This document shows positions 33,385 through 43,134 of a stretch of DNA of 64,000 nucleotides, piece after piece (within the stretch, counting starts at the first letter, position 1; every line of letters begins with the position of its first letter). The stretch comes from JBNAVJ01 sp049700455 (GTDB lineage: Bacteria; Bacteroidota; Ignavibacteria; Tepidaquicellales; Tepidaquicellaceae), in assembly GCA_049700455.1 (NCBI GenBank), contig JBNAVJ010000001.1:682001-746000 (forward strand), given 5' to 3'. The translations under genes and the position numbers were made by a program. The notes under the pieces are model-generated. The model made no database searches. It was not told where the DNA came from and saw only the letters and a program-made list of their open reading frames with translations.

Positions 33385-36212
33385 TATTTCAAATAAACTA
33401 ATTTTTTAGTTATAGAAAAATTGTTAGTTGAAAGTCGATATAAATAAATGCCTGTTGATAATCCCAAATCTGTAACATCAAGTGTAATAACATAAGTTCC
33501 TGCTTTTTGTTTGCCGTTGAATAAAGTATAAACTTCTCGCCCTAATAAATCATAGAGTTTGATAGTTAGAAACTCATCTGCGGGTAATTCATATTTTATT
33601 AATGTTGTACTATTAAATGGATTGGGATAATTCTGGAAAAGAAAATATCTTTTTGGCAGTTCAATTAAAGTTTCCCTGACAGGAATTATGTAGTTTAAGA
33701 CAAAAGAAATATTAGGTCGCAAGGAAAACTGTGCTCCATTTGTTAGGTCTATACAGCCATTACCGTTAGGTAAATCTTGTGCCTGATGTAGAACTTTATT
33801 TAGAGAATTTGAGGCATACACTGAGGAGTTTGAATTGAAAGTAGAATTATTGTAACAAACTTCTATAAGTATATTACTGGTCCCATTCCAGATAAAAGGG
33901 GACTGAAAGATAATAAATTGCCAGCCACTGTTTTGAAAACTATATGTGTTTGAATAAACAGTTGTCCATCCGCTATTTACAAACGATGTTAAAGATTGGA
34001 GAGAAGTATTCTGTATTCTTAATGTTAGATTATCAAAAGTAACAGGTGAAACATTTGCGAGATTAAATCCTACCGCTAAAATTCTTGCCAATCCTCCACC
34101 AGCAGCAATCAATTCATTCGCAGTATAAAGCATTTGTGTCCTTCCGTCAGTATAAAAAGTTTTGAACGGATATGGTGTAACAGAATAGCCAGAACCAATT
34201 TTTATAGTCTGATATTGATCAATTAATGTTTTGTAAAGAACCGTAGAATCTATATTATGGTTTAAAGAATTATCACGGGCATAAATCCTGTAGAAGATAG
34301 AATCGTTAACATCAACTTCAGATTGAGTGGAATTAAAGACCCCCTGATAAAAATCTGCAGAAAGTAATTGCAATTTAAAATGACGAATCCCGTTGGAAGG
34401 AGAATTTTTGTACCACCTAACCCATACGGAATCAATACCAGTATTATCAGTAACTGTGGCAAAAATTGTATCAGGCCATAAGGTTTTTGGAGGATTGTTT
34501 CTCTTCAGATGATTTATAACCGGCTTGGTGGTATCAGCACCAGTTCGAAATGAAAATGTTGAAGATGGTGCATTGAATGGTAACTTAGATTCAAGACCAA
34601 CATTGTCTTTTGCTTTAATATAGTAGTAATAAGTAGCAGTGCTTCCATTCCCGGGAATGCTTGCCATCCAATTATTTCCCCCGCCAGATGTCAGAGTAAT
34701 ACTATCAGTGATACCACCAATACCCCAGAAAACCTTACTTTCAAGAGGATTAAGAGAACTCCCGAAAGGAATAATATTTGCCAGTACTGTATAAGGGCCA
34801 TTAAGATTTTCTGTGTCCTTTAGGGGTGAGTGAACTATATAGGGGGATAAGGTAACCTTTGCGGAGTAGAGTTGCGCAATACCAGTTCTGACATCTGTCC
34901 AGAATGGAAAAATAGTCTTATTGTTTGCAACTACTGAGATATAATCACAAAAATAACCATCTGCATAGTTAAGTAAAGGGGAAGGTTTTTGTGAGTTATC
35001 ACTGATACGGATATTTGTAAAAGTAATTCCAGCGTTGGTGGAAACAGCAAGATAAATATTGGTTGAGTCCGAATATAAAGCATCTCTTGTATCATAATAA
35101 GCAATAACTATATTGCCATTGCTTTGGTCAATAGCAATGGCGGGAAGAAATTGCTCTTTGTTGTTGTTAAGAACATCATTATTAACCCTAACAGGAGTTG
35201 ACCAGGATGTCCCTCCATTTGTTGAAAAAGCAAAGCACACATCAGCATCATTGCCTGCCGGAGCAACCCCTCGCTGACTCCACGTTAGATAAATATTGCC
35301 TACAAATATGTCTTTGTCGATAGCAACAGAAGGAAAAGAATTAACTCTAATACCTGTGGAAAGAAGATAACCGCGGATTCCCCCAATTGTGAAAACAGTA
35401 GTTGGAATAGACCAGTTTACCCCTCCATTAGTGGACTTTGAAAAGTAAATATGATCCTCAATATCATTTGTTAATAACGGAGTAGCCCAAAAGCAAAATA
35501 CCTCTCCATTCTGATTTATTTGTAAATTACAACCTTGCTCATAATGTCCGGCAATAGGTTGTCCAGCAGCAATTGGATTAGAAAAACTTATTCCCCCATC
35601 TGTAGAGTAACTAATCATTATTCTTGGTTGTGAGAATGAAAAATCTGTATAAGCTATATAGATCCTTCCGTAATATGGAGAAGACAAAGAATTGTCAACA
35701 GTAATAAAATTCATATCAAAGTTGTTGGTTGGAGTTGGAATAATAACTCGCCCGCTCCATCCAAGCCCATTATTTAAAGATTTATCACAAACAAGCTGGT
35801 TGTCGAAATAGCTGTAAACAATTGTTTGAGCCCCAAAATATGAAACTCTTGGATTTGATGAGAACCAATATGAATTTGGAAGTATATCCGAGCCCCCCCA
35901 TTGAGTACCACTATTTGTTGTAAAATAATAACCAACTCCCAAATCAGTGTTACATCCCACTAAAATAAGAGAAGAGGATAAGGGAGACATCGAGGCTGAA
36001 ACAGAACTTTGATTTTGAGAAGAAGGAAAGACTCTAAAATTAGGGAAAATTGTTGTAACAGTACCGTTAATATTATTAGAATGAAGCTCTGAGTTAATGG
36101 TAGATTTGTTTTGGTGTGAAAATAAACTTTGTGATTTAACTATTAATTTTTGTTGAGCAAAGGTTTCTGATATAGTTAGAAAGAGTAATATTATGCTTAC
36201 TATATAATTCAT
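33384..36212 (-). CDS. Secreted sialidase-fold (BNR) protein with T9SS sorting domain
   Basis: 942 residues with a signal peptide (about 1-19). The first half has Asp-box repeats (STDGGISF, STNGGVNW, STNGGTSW, STNAGITF) of a six-bladed propeller like sialidases. The middle has Ig-like beta segments (TATYYYYIKAKDNVG, KPVINHLKR). The C-terminal sorting domain is RYFLFQNYPNPFNSTTLIKY, then YDLLGREVYTLF, GTYVITLDVTDLGLSTGIYL, ending KKLVYLK. Export by T9SS is expected. True sialidase activity is doubtful, as I could not identify the arginine triad. It is transcribed with the downstream TauE-like gene. Confidence 0.85.
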   Translation of the reverse strand: MNYIVSIILLFLTISETFAQQKLIVKSQSLFSHQNKSTINSELHSNNINGTVTTIFPNFRVFPSSQNQSSVSASMSPLSSSLILVGCNTDLGVGYYFTTNSGTQWGGSDILPNSYWFSSNPRVSYFGAQTIVYSYFDNQLVCDKSLNNGLGWSGRVIIPTPTNNFDMNFITVDNSLSSPYYGRIYIAYTDFSFSQPRIMISYSTDGGISFSNPIAAGQPIAGHYEQGCNLQINQNGEVFCFWATPLLTNDIEDHIYFSKSTNGGVNWSIPTTVFTIGGIRGYLLSTGIRVNSFPSVAIDKDIFVGNIYLTWSQRGVAPAGNDADVCFAFSTNGGTSWSTPVRVNNDVLNNNKEQFLPAIAIDQSNGNIVIAYYDTRDALYSDSTNIYLAVSTNAGITFTNIRISDNSQKPSPLLNYADGYFCDYISVVANNKTIFPFWTDVRTGIAQLYSAKVTLSPYIVHSPLKDTENLNGPYTVLANIIPFGSSLNPLESKVFWGIGGITDSITLTSGGGNNWMASIPGNGSTATYYYYIKAKDNVGLESKLPFNAPSSTFSFRTGADTTKPVINHLKRNNPPKTLWPDTIFATVTDNTGIDSVWVRWYKNSPSNGIRHFKLQLLSADFYQGVFNSTQSEVDVNDSIFYRIYARDNSLNHNIDSTVLYKTLIDQYQTIKIGSGYSVTPYPFKTFYTDGRTQMLYTANELIAAGGGLARILAVGFNLANVSPVTFDNLTLRIQNTSLQSLTSFVNSGWTTVYSNTYSFQNSGWQFIIFQSPFIWNGTSNILIEVCYNNSTFNSNSSVYASNSLNKVLHQAQDLPNGNGCIDLTNGAQFSLRPNISFVLNYIIPVRETLIELPKRYFLFQNYPNPFNSTTLIKYELPADEFLTIKLYDLLGREVYTLFNGKQKAGTYVITLDVTDLGLSTGIYLYRLSTNNFSITKKLVYLK

Positions 36213-36257
36213 AGCTCAGAGAAAAATATACCTTAAGGTAGAAAATAAAAAGTCAAA

Positions 36258-37133
36258 TTATTCTATTACAAATTCACTTATTCTTTTAATAATATAATCA
36301 ATAGTGTCATTTGTAGAAATAAAAGGATGTGTTGCTCCGAAAGTATGATTACTGTTTTGAAGTTTGATGAATTGGGTGAGTTTTTTATTACTATGTTCAA
36401 ATAAAGCTTCTGCCTCTGAGATATCTACAGATATGTCAGCATCACCATGAATTATTAATGTAGGAATGGAAACTTTTTTAATGGCAGCTAAAATATCAAA
36501 TTTATTTTTATTAATTTCTAAATCCCTAAGATAGGAAAAATCCATAGGCATTTTTTGCTTTGTCCTGACATTTTCAATTTCTATAAATCCCCTATCTTTC
36601 CATATCTGTTTAATGTGTTTACCATAGCGGTCAAATGTTGAAATAGGAGCCAGACAAATAAGTTTCTTGATCCTTTTATCTTCAGATGTTTTTAGTATAG
36701 CAACTCCTCCTCCACGGGAATGTCCAGAGATAACCAACTTGTTAAAATTATAATTATAGTTGTTACTACTGGCTTCAAGAAAATCCAATACTCTGTCAAG
36801 ATCGTTTAGTTCCTGAGTAATTGTATTATACCTGAACAAATCAAGTTTTGTAAACTCCTCTGGATTGTTTAAATTATTATCCAAACCATTTCTTGAGAAG
36901 TTAAATGATACTGTAAAAATTCCGTTTTCACTTAGTTTCTCCATCATATAAGGGAAAAACCCCCAATCTTTAAATCCTTTGAAGCCATGACAAAATACAA
37001 AGAGAGGTATAGGCTTGTCAAATTCATGATATCTCAAGTCAACCCCTATAGGTTCATTATTCGAGCTGTTAATTTTTAAATGTTTATATATAAATGGCAA
37101 GGATTTATTTAGCTTTCTGTTTTGCTTCTTCAT
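36258..37133 (-). CDS. Alpha/beta hydrolase (dienelactone-hydrolase-like)
   Basis: 291 residues from ATG 37133; a TTG at 37157 is possible but weak. The alpha/beta-hydrolase core shows VFCHGFKGFKDWG (oxyanion region), nucleophile Ser in ISGHSRGGGVA, acid Asp in IHGDADISVD and His in NSNHTFGATHPF. The enzyme is likely a cytoplasmic esterase or peptidase of unknown substrate; there is no signal peptide. Its start lies inside the end of the DUF4835 gene (29-base overlap), which suggests coupled expression. Confidence 0.85.
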   Translation of the reverse strand: MKKQNRKLNKSLPFIYKHLKINSSNNEPIGVDLRYHEFDKPIPLFVFCHGFKGFKDWGFFPYMMEKLSENGIFTVSFNFSRNGLDNNLNNPEEFTKLDLFRYNTITQELNDLDRVLDFLEASSNNYNYNFNKLVISGHSRGGGVAILKTSEDKRIKKLICLAPISTFDRYGKHIKQIWKDRGFIEIENVRTKQKMPMDFSYLRDLEINKNKFDILAAIKKVSIPTLIIHGDADISVDISEAEALFEHSNKKLTQFIKLQNSNHTFGATHPFISTNDTIDYIIKRISEFVIE

Positions 37134-38061
37134 AGGTGCGCTGGTGAGACGGATCAATTTGAATTAACTGATCGTAAATATTTCTATCTCCGTAGTTAAG
37201 AAAAATTTCTGCTATTTCGAGATACTTTGTATCAAAAAATATATCAATGTTAAATGCTTTAACTTCTTTTTTCTTAATAGCAGAAATTTTTTGTAGAGCC
37301 TTCAAAATATGATTGTAAGCATTTTTATTCAACCCAAGAGAATCAATACCGAACCAGTGATATTCAAAGTAAGCATTCCGAAATTCTTCGAATCGTGGAT
37401 TAAGCAATTCTTGAACAAGTTGTAATCGTGATGGTTTTGAGCCCCCACCAGTTTCTGTCCACCCCGTTCTATCAGACATTGGTTTGTTACAAATATTAAG
37501 TGCTTTTTGGAAATAATAACTCTTATTTTTAGGATGATTTTTTGGGAAAAAGGAATCCTGATCATATCCCAACATTATGAAGGCATAATAATCAAGTAAG
37601 CTCAAAAATGAATCGAATCTCAACTCGTTTTTGATAAATGGCATACTACGGTTATAGGTAAAAGAGCATTTTTCATCAAGGAACTTAAAAGCTGGTGTGT
37701 ATTTAGGATTTGTAGTTTTATCTGCTTTGTCAATTATCCTTTGACTTGCGACGAGAACCTGAGCATCATAATTATCGAACCCATTGGTTCCTCTGAAGGT
37801 AAATTGAATTGTTGCCTTTATCTTATAGAGATTGCCTTCCGGAGCGTTTGTTTCGTTGAAATATGCGTTGTCATAAAAAATATTCTTATTAAAATAATCT
37901 TCAACCTGTTGTTTGAAATCTTTAAGACGGTCTTTAGCCTCAAGAGGCAGAGCATCAACATTTACAATAACCGTAACGTCAAAATTTTGAGAATATGCAA
38001 TGTTGCAAAGTATTACCAAGACAAATACTATAAAGGCAGTTTTTATATTATTAACGTACAT
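37105..38061 (-). CDS. DUF4835 family protein (PorD-like)
   Basis: 318 residues with a signal peptide (about 1-24, ending AYSQ). The N-terminal NFDVTVIVNVDAL and KATIQFTFRGTNGFDNYDAQVL, then FYNRSMPFIKNEL-like text, LLDYYAFIMLGYDQDSF and GWTETGGGSKPSRLQLVQELL, are the family pattern. In Bacteroidota this family is linked with type IX secretion (PorD annotations). Its divergent neighbour at 38129 is a PorV/PorQ-like protein, and three T9SS cargo genes lie in the window, which supports that link. Molecular role unknown. Confidence 0.82.
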   Translation of the reverse strand: MYVNNIKTAFIVFVLVILCNIAYSQNFDVTVIVNVDALPLEAKDRLKDFKQQVEDYFNKNIFYDNAYFNETNAPEGNLYKIKATIQFTFRGTNGFDNYDAQVLVASQRIIDKADKTTNPKYTPAFKFLDEKCSFTYNRSMPFIKNELRFDSFLSLLDYYAFIMLGYDQDSFFPKNHPKNKSYYFQKALNICNKPMSDRTGWTETGGGSKPSRLQLVQELLNPRFEEFRNAYFEYHWFGIDSLGLNKNAYNHILKALQKISAIKKKEVKAFNIDIFFDTKYLEIAEIFLNYGDRNIYDQLIQIDPSHQRTYEEAKQKAK

Positions 38062-38128
38062 CCATTTATAAGTTTATAATTAAGTTTTGAATTCTTATTT
38101 TAATATTCAATACAAATAAAAACATTCA

Positions 38129-38998
38129 GTGAAAAAGCTATTTTTATTGACAATATTCTGTTTGAGTCTTAAAACAGGCTGGACTCAATTTGAAAATGTT
38201 GACTTAGGTGCAAGGCCTATTTCCTTGAATGGGGCTTTCACTTCAATTGCAGATAATTCCCAGGCAATATTCTATAACCCTTCGGGATTAGGACAGATGT
38301 ATGATAGAGAAATAGCTTTTTTTTACAGCCCTGCTCCTTATGGATTGACTGAACTGGCCATTGCTGCTCTTGCTTATGCTGAACCAACACAATATGGCAC
38401 ATTTGGAGTGGGTATTAAAACCTATGGCTTTGAATTATATAAAGAACTAAATGTCTTACTGTCTTATGGGAATAGTTACAAAGGTAAGATTTTTTATGGT
38501 CTGAATTTTAATTTTTATAATCTAAAAATAGAAAATTATAATTCAGCATCAAGTTTTGGATTGGATGTTGGAGCAATGGCGTATTTACATAAATATGTGC
38601 GGTGGGGGTTTATTGCCAAAAATATTACTGGCTCTAAAATTGGAGAATCTAAAGAAAAAATTGCACAGGTTTATCGAACTGGTTTTAATTTTGTTCCTCT
38701 TCAAAACATAAATCTTGTGCTTGAAGTAGAAAAAGATGTAAAATACCCACTTTCTTTTCGTAGTGGAATTGAGTATTCGGTTTTCGATTACCTTGATTTG
38801 AGGTTTGGGGTAGGAAGTGAACCTACAGCTTTTGCCGGCGGTATTGGACTAAGTTATAATCTTTTTCAAATTGATTATGCTCTTACCAAATCTCCTGATC
38901 TCGGTATCACACATCAGGGAACATTAACTGTTAATTTTGGTGGTATTGCCGGCAAGAAAAAAAATCGTGAAAGAATTTATACAACTTTTAAAGATTAA
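38129..38998 (+). CDS. PorV/PorQ family outer-membrane protein
   Basis: 289 residues, GTG start, signal peptide about 1-20. Typical opening of the family: LGARPISLNGAFTSIADNSQ leading to AIFYNPSGLGQ, followed by amphipathic strands of a FadL-like barrel (YGTFGVGIKTYGFELYKELN, and a C-terminal strand near LTVNFGG). PorV and PorQ work at the outer-membrane end of type IX secretion. This could also be a general UPF0164-type barrel; the divergent DUF4835 gene 67 bases away favours a secretion role. Confidence 0.75.
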   Translation: MKKLFLLTIFCLSLKTGWTQFENVDLGARPISLNGAFTSIADNSQAIFYNPSGLGQMYDREIAFFYSPAPYGLTELAIAALAYAEPTQYGTFGVGIKTYGFELYKELNVLLSYGNSYKGKIFYGLNFNFYNLKIENYNSASSFGLDVGAMAYLHKYVRWGFIAKNITGSKIGESKEKIAQVYRTGFNFVPLQNINLVLEVEKDVKYPLSFRSGIEYSVFDYLDLRFGVGSEPTAFAGGIGLSYNLFQIDYALTKSPDLGITHQGTLTVNFGGIAGKKKNRERIYTTFKD

Positions 38999-39024
38999 TT
39001 CTAACCTCAGTAATATAACTTATA

Positions 39025-39957
39025 ATGAACTTCATTGTAATAGGGGAACCCTGTGTTGATTTAATCCATAAAGCAGATGGGAGCGTTACTCGTAGCTACG
39101 GTGGAATACTTTATTCATTAATATCTCTTGCAATACTTGCTAAAAAAGATACTGTATATCCTGTAATGAATGTAGGGATTGATGAGGCTGACAATATACT
39201 CGGATTACTTGCTAATTATCCTAATATAAAAACGGACGGTATAAACATAGTTGACCATAAAACCCGCAAGGTTAATCTTTATTACAATATGTATAATTCT
39301 GGCCGCTCAGCAAGATTTGAACGTTCAACTGAACCTACATATACCCTTGAGTATGATGCAATTGAGAAATTTTTGCAGGGGACTGATAGTATTCTTATTA
39401 ATATGATTTCTGGAATTGATATTACTCTGGAAACTTTTCAGAAAATACGTAACGTTTTTACAGGCTATATTCATATAGATATTCATAACCTGGTTATGAA
39501 AACTAATCCCGATGGCACAAGAGAACACACTCATCTGGAACAGTGGCGTGAGTGGTGTAAGCTTCCTGATACTGTTCAAATGAACGAATTTGAGGTAGTA
39601 AGTCTGTCAAGGACGATAAAAAATGAATATAAGATAGTTGAAGAAATCTTAATTAATTTGAAGGGAAACTCTAAGGGAGTTGTTATAACCAGAGGTAAGA
39701 TGGGAGCAACAGGTTATATTAGAACTCTAAAGAGATTCGGAATAGAAGAATTTTTTGATATTGAAAGACACGATGTAGAATCTCCTGCAGTGGATAACTT
39801 TGTTGATAGTACTGGTTGTGGGGATGTGTTTGCATCCGCTTTTACTTTTGATTTTTCTAAAAGTAGGGACTTTTTAAAAGCACTTTATTATGCAACTCGA
39901 ATTGCTTCCTTAAATGCAACTCTGGAGGGTGTTGAACAACTTAATAGATTAAAATGA
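39025..39957 (+). CDS. PfkB family carbohydrate kinase
   Basis: Ribokinase-fold sugar kinase of 310 residues. N-terminal GEPCVDLIHK and the sugar-binding GGILYSL region, then the C-terminal signature DSTGCGDVFASAF with catalytic base Asp267 and anion hole GCGD. The substrate cannot be assigned; the diagnostic GG motif is atypical (SYGGILYSLISLA). It overlaps the RmlD-like gene by four bases, so a role in activating a sugar for the cell surface is possible but not shown. Confidence 0.85.
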   Translation: MNFIVIGEPCVDLIHKADGSVTRSYGGILYSLISLAILAKKDTVYPVMNVGIDEADNILGLLANYPNIKTDGINIVDHKTRKVNLYYNMYNSGRSARFERSTEPTYTLEYDAIEKFLQGTDSILINMISGIDITLETFQKIRNVFTGYIHIDIHNLVMKTNPDGTREHTHLEQWREWCKLPDTVQMNEFEVVSLSRTIKNEYKIVEEILINLKGNSKGVVITRGKMGATGYIRTLKRFGIEEFFDIERHDVESPAVDNFVDSTGCGDVFASAFTFDFSKSRDFLKALYYATRIASLNATLEGVEQLNRLK

Positions 39958-40871
39958 CTAAAACTCAAATAAAAAAAATTCTGGTAACAGGTTCAAACGG
40001 ATTATTGGGGCAAGCTATTAGTAAAGTTTTTGAAGAAGAATCGGATTTTGATTTATTATTGACTTCAATAGAAGACAGGTCTTTTGTGAGAAGTAAATAT
40101 CAATACCAGAGGCTTGATATTACAAATAGAAAGGAAATCAGAGAAATAGTAAATTCCTTTAACCCTGAAGTGATTGTTAATTGTGCAGCGTTCACCGATG
40201 TGGATAAATGTGAAACAGAAAAGGTCCTGTGCTGGAAATTGAATGTTGATGCTGTAAAAAATCTTATTCTTGCAGCTCGTCCAAGAAGAATCAAATTAGT
40301 CCATTATTCTACTGATTATATATTTGATGGGAAAAATGGTCCTTATTCCGAAGATGCAATTCCTTCTCCGATTTCTTTTTATGGCAGATCAAAATTGGCA
40401 AGTGAGAATGCAATATATACAAGCGGAATTAACTTTTTAATTATTAGAACAATGATTCTATTTGGAAAAGGTGAAAATGTAAAGCCAAATTTTGCATTAT
40501 GGTTGGTGGAGAAATTAAGAAATAGAGAGCCAGTATACATTGCAGATGATATGTATGGAAATTCTACACACGTGAGTGACCTTGCCTACGGAACATTAAA
40601 AGCTATAGAGAAAAATGTCTCTGGTGTGTATAATATAGCTGGAGCGGATATAAAATCCCGATATGAATTTGCTATTACTCTTTGTGAAGTTTTTGGTTTT
40701 GATAAACGGCTTATCAATCGTGTTAAAACGAAGGATCTTAACCTGCTTGCTCATAGACCTTTGAAATCTGGATTAATTACTCTGAAGGCTGTTACTGAGT
40801 TGGGATTTAAACCAATGGACACTTTGGAGTCACTTAGGCTACTTAAATATGAACTTGAAGATAAAATTTAA
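39954..40871 (+). CDS. RmlD-like dTDP-4-dehydrorhamnose reductase family protein
   Basis: 305-residue extended short-chain reductase. NAD(P)-binding ILVTGSNGLLGQ, then RLDITNR, the RmlD-type VNCAAFTDVDKCE, STDYIFDGKNGPYSEDA and catalytic YGRSK. The C-terminal half ends with RPLKSGLIT, as in RmlD. The other rml genes (A, B, C) are absent from the window, so the true substrate may differ; MAT2B-like or LPS-sugar reductases share the pattern. Coupled to the PfkB gene (four-base overlap), with serS five bases downstream. Confidence 0.85.
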   Translation: MTKTQIKKILVTGSNGLLGQAISKVFEEESDFDLLLTSIEDRSFVRSKYQYQRLDITNRKEIREIVNSFNPEVIVNCAAFTDVDKCETEKVLCWKLNVDAVKNLILAARPRRIKLVHYSTDYIFDGKNGPYSEDAIPSPISFYGRSKLASENAIYTSGINFLIIRTMILFGKGENVKPNFALWLVEKLRNREPVYIADDMYGNSTHVSDLAYGTLKAIEKNVSGVYNIAGADIKSRYEFAITLCEVFGFDKRLINRVKTKDLNLLAHRPLKSGLITLKAVTELGFKPMDTLESLRLLKYELEDKI

Positions 40872-40876
40872 TTTAT

Positions 40877-42154
40877 ATGCTGGATATAAAATTACTTAGA
40901 GAAAAACCCGATTATGTAAAAGTAAAGCTTGCTTTACGTAATGAAGATTTGTCGGTGTTGGGTGAATTATCTGTACTTGATCAGAAAAGGATTGAAGTTA
41001 TACGGAAAGTTGAAGCTTTACGGGAACTAAGGAATAAAGTGTCTAATGAAATTGGTATAATGAAAAAAAATAAGCTTGATGTTGCAGAAAAAGTTGCTGA
41101 GATGAAGAAGGTTTCTGATGAAATTAAAACTCTTGATGATGAGCAATCAGATATTGAACAAAAGATTCAAAATTTGCTTTACTATATACCGGCGTTGCCA
41201 GATGAGTCTGTTCCCGTAGGAAAAACTTCTGATGATAACGTTGTTGTTCGAACGGTAGGGAAAAAAAGGGAATTCAATTTTTCGGTTAGAGATCACCTTG
41301 AGTTGGGGAAGATTAATGATATTATAGATTTCGAGCGTGGTGCAAAAATTACAGGAAGTGGCTTTCCTCTTTATAAAGGAAAAGGGGCAACACTTGAGCG
41401 GGCGTTGATTAACCTTATGCTGGATACACATATTGTTGAAAACGGTTATAGAGAAGTATTGACACCAGTGCTTGTTAATAGGAGCTCTATGGAAGCAGCG
41501 GAAAAAGTCCCCAAATTTGAAGAGGATATGTATCACATTATGCCTGATGACTTATTTGCTATCCCCACAGCTGAGGTCCCAATTATTAATATACATAGAG
41601 ATGAAATATTGAAGGAAGACGATTTGCCCTTGAAATATTGTGGTTTTACAAATTGCTTCCGTCGTGAAGCTGGCAGTTACGGAAAAGAAACTAAAGGGTT
41701 CCTTCGTGTTCATCAGTTTAATAAAGTAGAACTTATTAATTTTTGTAAACCAGAGGATTCTTATTTGGAATTAGAAAAAATGGTCATGGATGCTTGCAGA
41801 ATTCTTGATAAACTCGAGCTACATTATAGAATTATTGAACTTTGCACTGGGGATTTAGGGTTTGCAGCAAGTAAATGCTACGATATTGAAGTCTGGTCGT
41901 ATGCGGAAAACAAATGGCTTGAGGCTTCTTCGGTGAGTAATTGTACTGACTTCCAGTCCAGACGTGGTAAAATCCGTTATAAAAAGCTACTGGAGAATGG
42001 AAAGTCCAGAACTGAATATGTCCATATCCTGAATGGGTCTGGACTTGCTACATCAAGACTTATGGTTTCTCTCCTAGAAACATATCAAACAGAAGATGGC
42101 CATATAGTTATTCCCAATGCTTTACGTAAATATTTAACATTTGATATTATTTAA
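40877..42154 (+). CDS. serS: Serine--tRNA ligase
   Basis: Class II synthetase charging tRNA-Ser and tRNA-Sec, 425 residues. The N-terminal long antiparallel coiled coil spans about residues 28-105. Motif 2 is GFTNCFRREAGSYGKETKGF, and motif 3 is NGSGLATSRLMVSLLETYQ; EASSVSNCTDFQSRR is the characteristic preceding segment. The start ATG 40877 gives the family's MLDIKLLREKPDYVK. It is followed four bases later by a secreted protein. Confidence 0.97.
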   Translation: MLDIKLLREKPDYVKVKLALRNEDLSVLGELSVLDQKRIEVIRKVEALRELRNKVSNEIGIMKKNKLDVAEKVAEMKKVSDEIKTLDDEQSDIEQKIQNLLYYIPALPDESVPVGKTSDDNVVVRTVGKKREFNFSVRDHLELGKINDIIDFERGAKITGSGFPLYKGKGATLERALINLMLDTHIVENGYREVLTPVLVNRSSMEAAEKVPKFEEDMYHIMPDDLFAIPTAEVPIINIHRDEILKEDDLPLKYCGFTNCFRREAGSYGKETKGFLRVHQFNKVELINFCKPEDSYLELEKMVMDACRILDKLELHYRIIELCTGDLGFAASKCYDIEVWSYAENKWLEASSVSNCTDFQSRRGKIRYKKLLENGKSRTEYVHILNGSGLATSRLMVSLLETYQTEDGHIVIPNALRKYLTFDII

Positions 42155-42158
42155 AAAA

Positions 42159-43133
42159 ATGAAGCTAAAACAAATAGTAATAATTTCTCTTGTAACTTTT
42201 TCTCTTTGTACGAGGGCTACAGTAGCTCAGGTGGAAGATATTCTTGGAGTAACATTAGAAAATATTGATGATTATACTGGAAACACAGCCATTACTAGAA
42301 TAAAAAACTCTCTACTTGCCTTGCCTATTAAAACAACCACTAGAATTGTATTTCAATGTAAAGGAAATAATCCACTTATTCCCAACCCTGAAGATTATAA
42401 TCAAGTTGTGCCCAATATCAAACAGGTCTCTCGAATTATGGGGCTCGTTCTTGATAGTTGGTATTGGGATTCAAATAATGTTAGAAGATTTGATTATAAC
42501 TCCGTAATTCAAAGAACACAGGCATTTATTAATGAACCATCGCTTGCTTCTAACGTTGATATCTGGGAAATAGGCAATGAAGTGAATGGAGAATGGTTAT
42601 TTAACGGGAATTGGCTGGAAGTTATGAGAACGGTTAATGATGCTTGTACTCTTGTTAAGAATAGCGGAAAAAAAACAGCACTTACACTTTATTATAACAC
42701 AGCAGATTGTGTCCCGGATAGTGCATATTTAATATTTGTGTGGACAAATAAGTTTCTCTCTCTTTATCCTGATATTGTGAATAAATTGGATTATGTATTT
42801 GTTTCTTATTACTATGATCCTTGTGAAACCTCATCCCCAAACTGGCAAGAAGTATTTACCTGGTTACAAAGGAAATTTCCCCATGCCTATCTTGGTATTG
42901 GTGAATGTGGTTGGGTTCTTAATAACCAAATTGAAAAAAAACTTGAGGTCATAAACAATTTTTATTCATTACAAGTCCAAACCCCTGTTCTTTCAGGCAC
43001 TTATGTGCGAGGAAACTTTTACTGGACTTACCAACAGGATTGTGTTCCAAACTATGCTACAAATTCTCTTTGGTTAGCAATTTACAACAATGTTTTAAGA
43101 TGGAAGGGAGGATACAAACCAGAGAGTGAATAA
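42159..43133 (+). CDS. Secreted clan GH-A-like glycoside hydrolase (putative)
   Basis: 324 residues from ATG 42159; a TTG at 42141 inside serS is less likely. A signal peptide covers about residues 1-23 (ending ATVAQ). The remainder looks like a TIM barrel. IWEIGNEVNGEW puts Glu141 after Asn, as in the acid/base of clan GH-A enzymes, and YLGIGECGW puts Glu249 at the end of a strand, as expected for the nucleophile. No named GH family is recognised and there is no T9SS domain, so it may be periplasmic. Cysteines are relatively many, suggesting disulfides. Confidence 0.6.
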   Translation: MKLKQIVIISLVTFSLCTRATVAQVEDILGVTLENIDDYTGNTAITRIKNSLLALPIKTTTRIVFQCKGNNPLIPNPEDYNQVVPNIKQVSRIMGLVLDSWYWDSNNVRRFDYNSVIQRTQAFINEPSLASNVDIWEIGNEVNGEWLFNGNWLEVMRTVNDACTLVKNSGKKTALTLYYNTADCVPDSAYLIFVWTNKFLSLYPDIVNKLDYVFVSYYYDPCETSSPNWQEVFTWLQRKFPHAYLGIGECGWVLNNQIEKKLEVINNFYSLQVQTPVLSGTYVRGNFYWTYQQDCVPNYATNSLWLAIYNNVLRWKGGYKPESE

Positions 43134-43134
43134 G

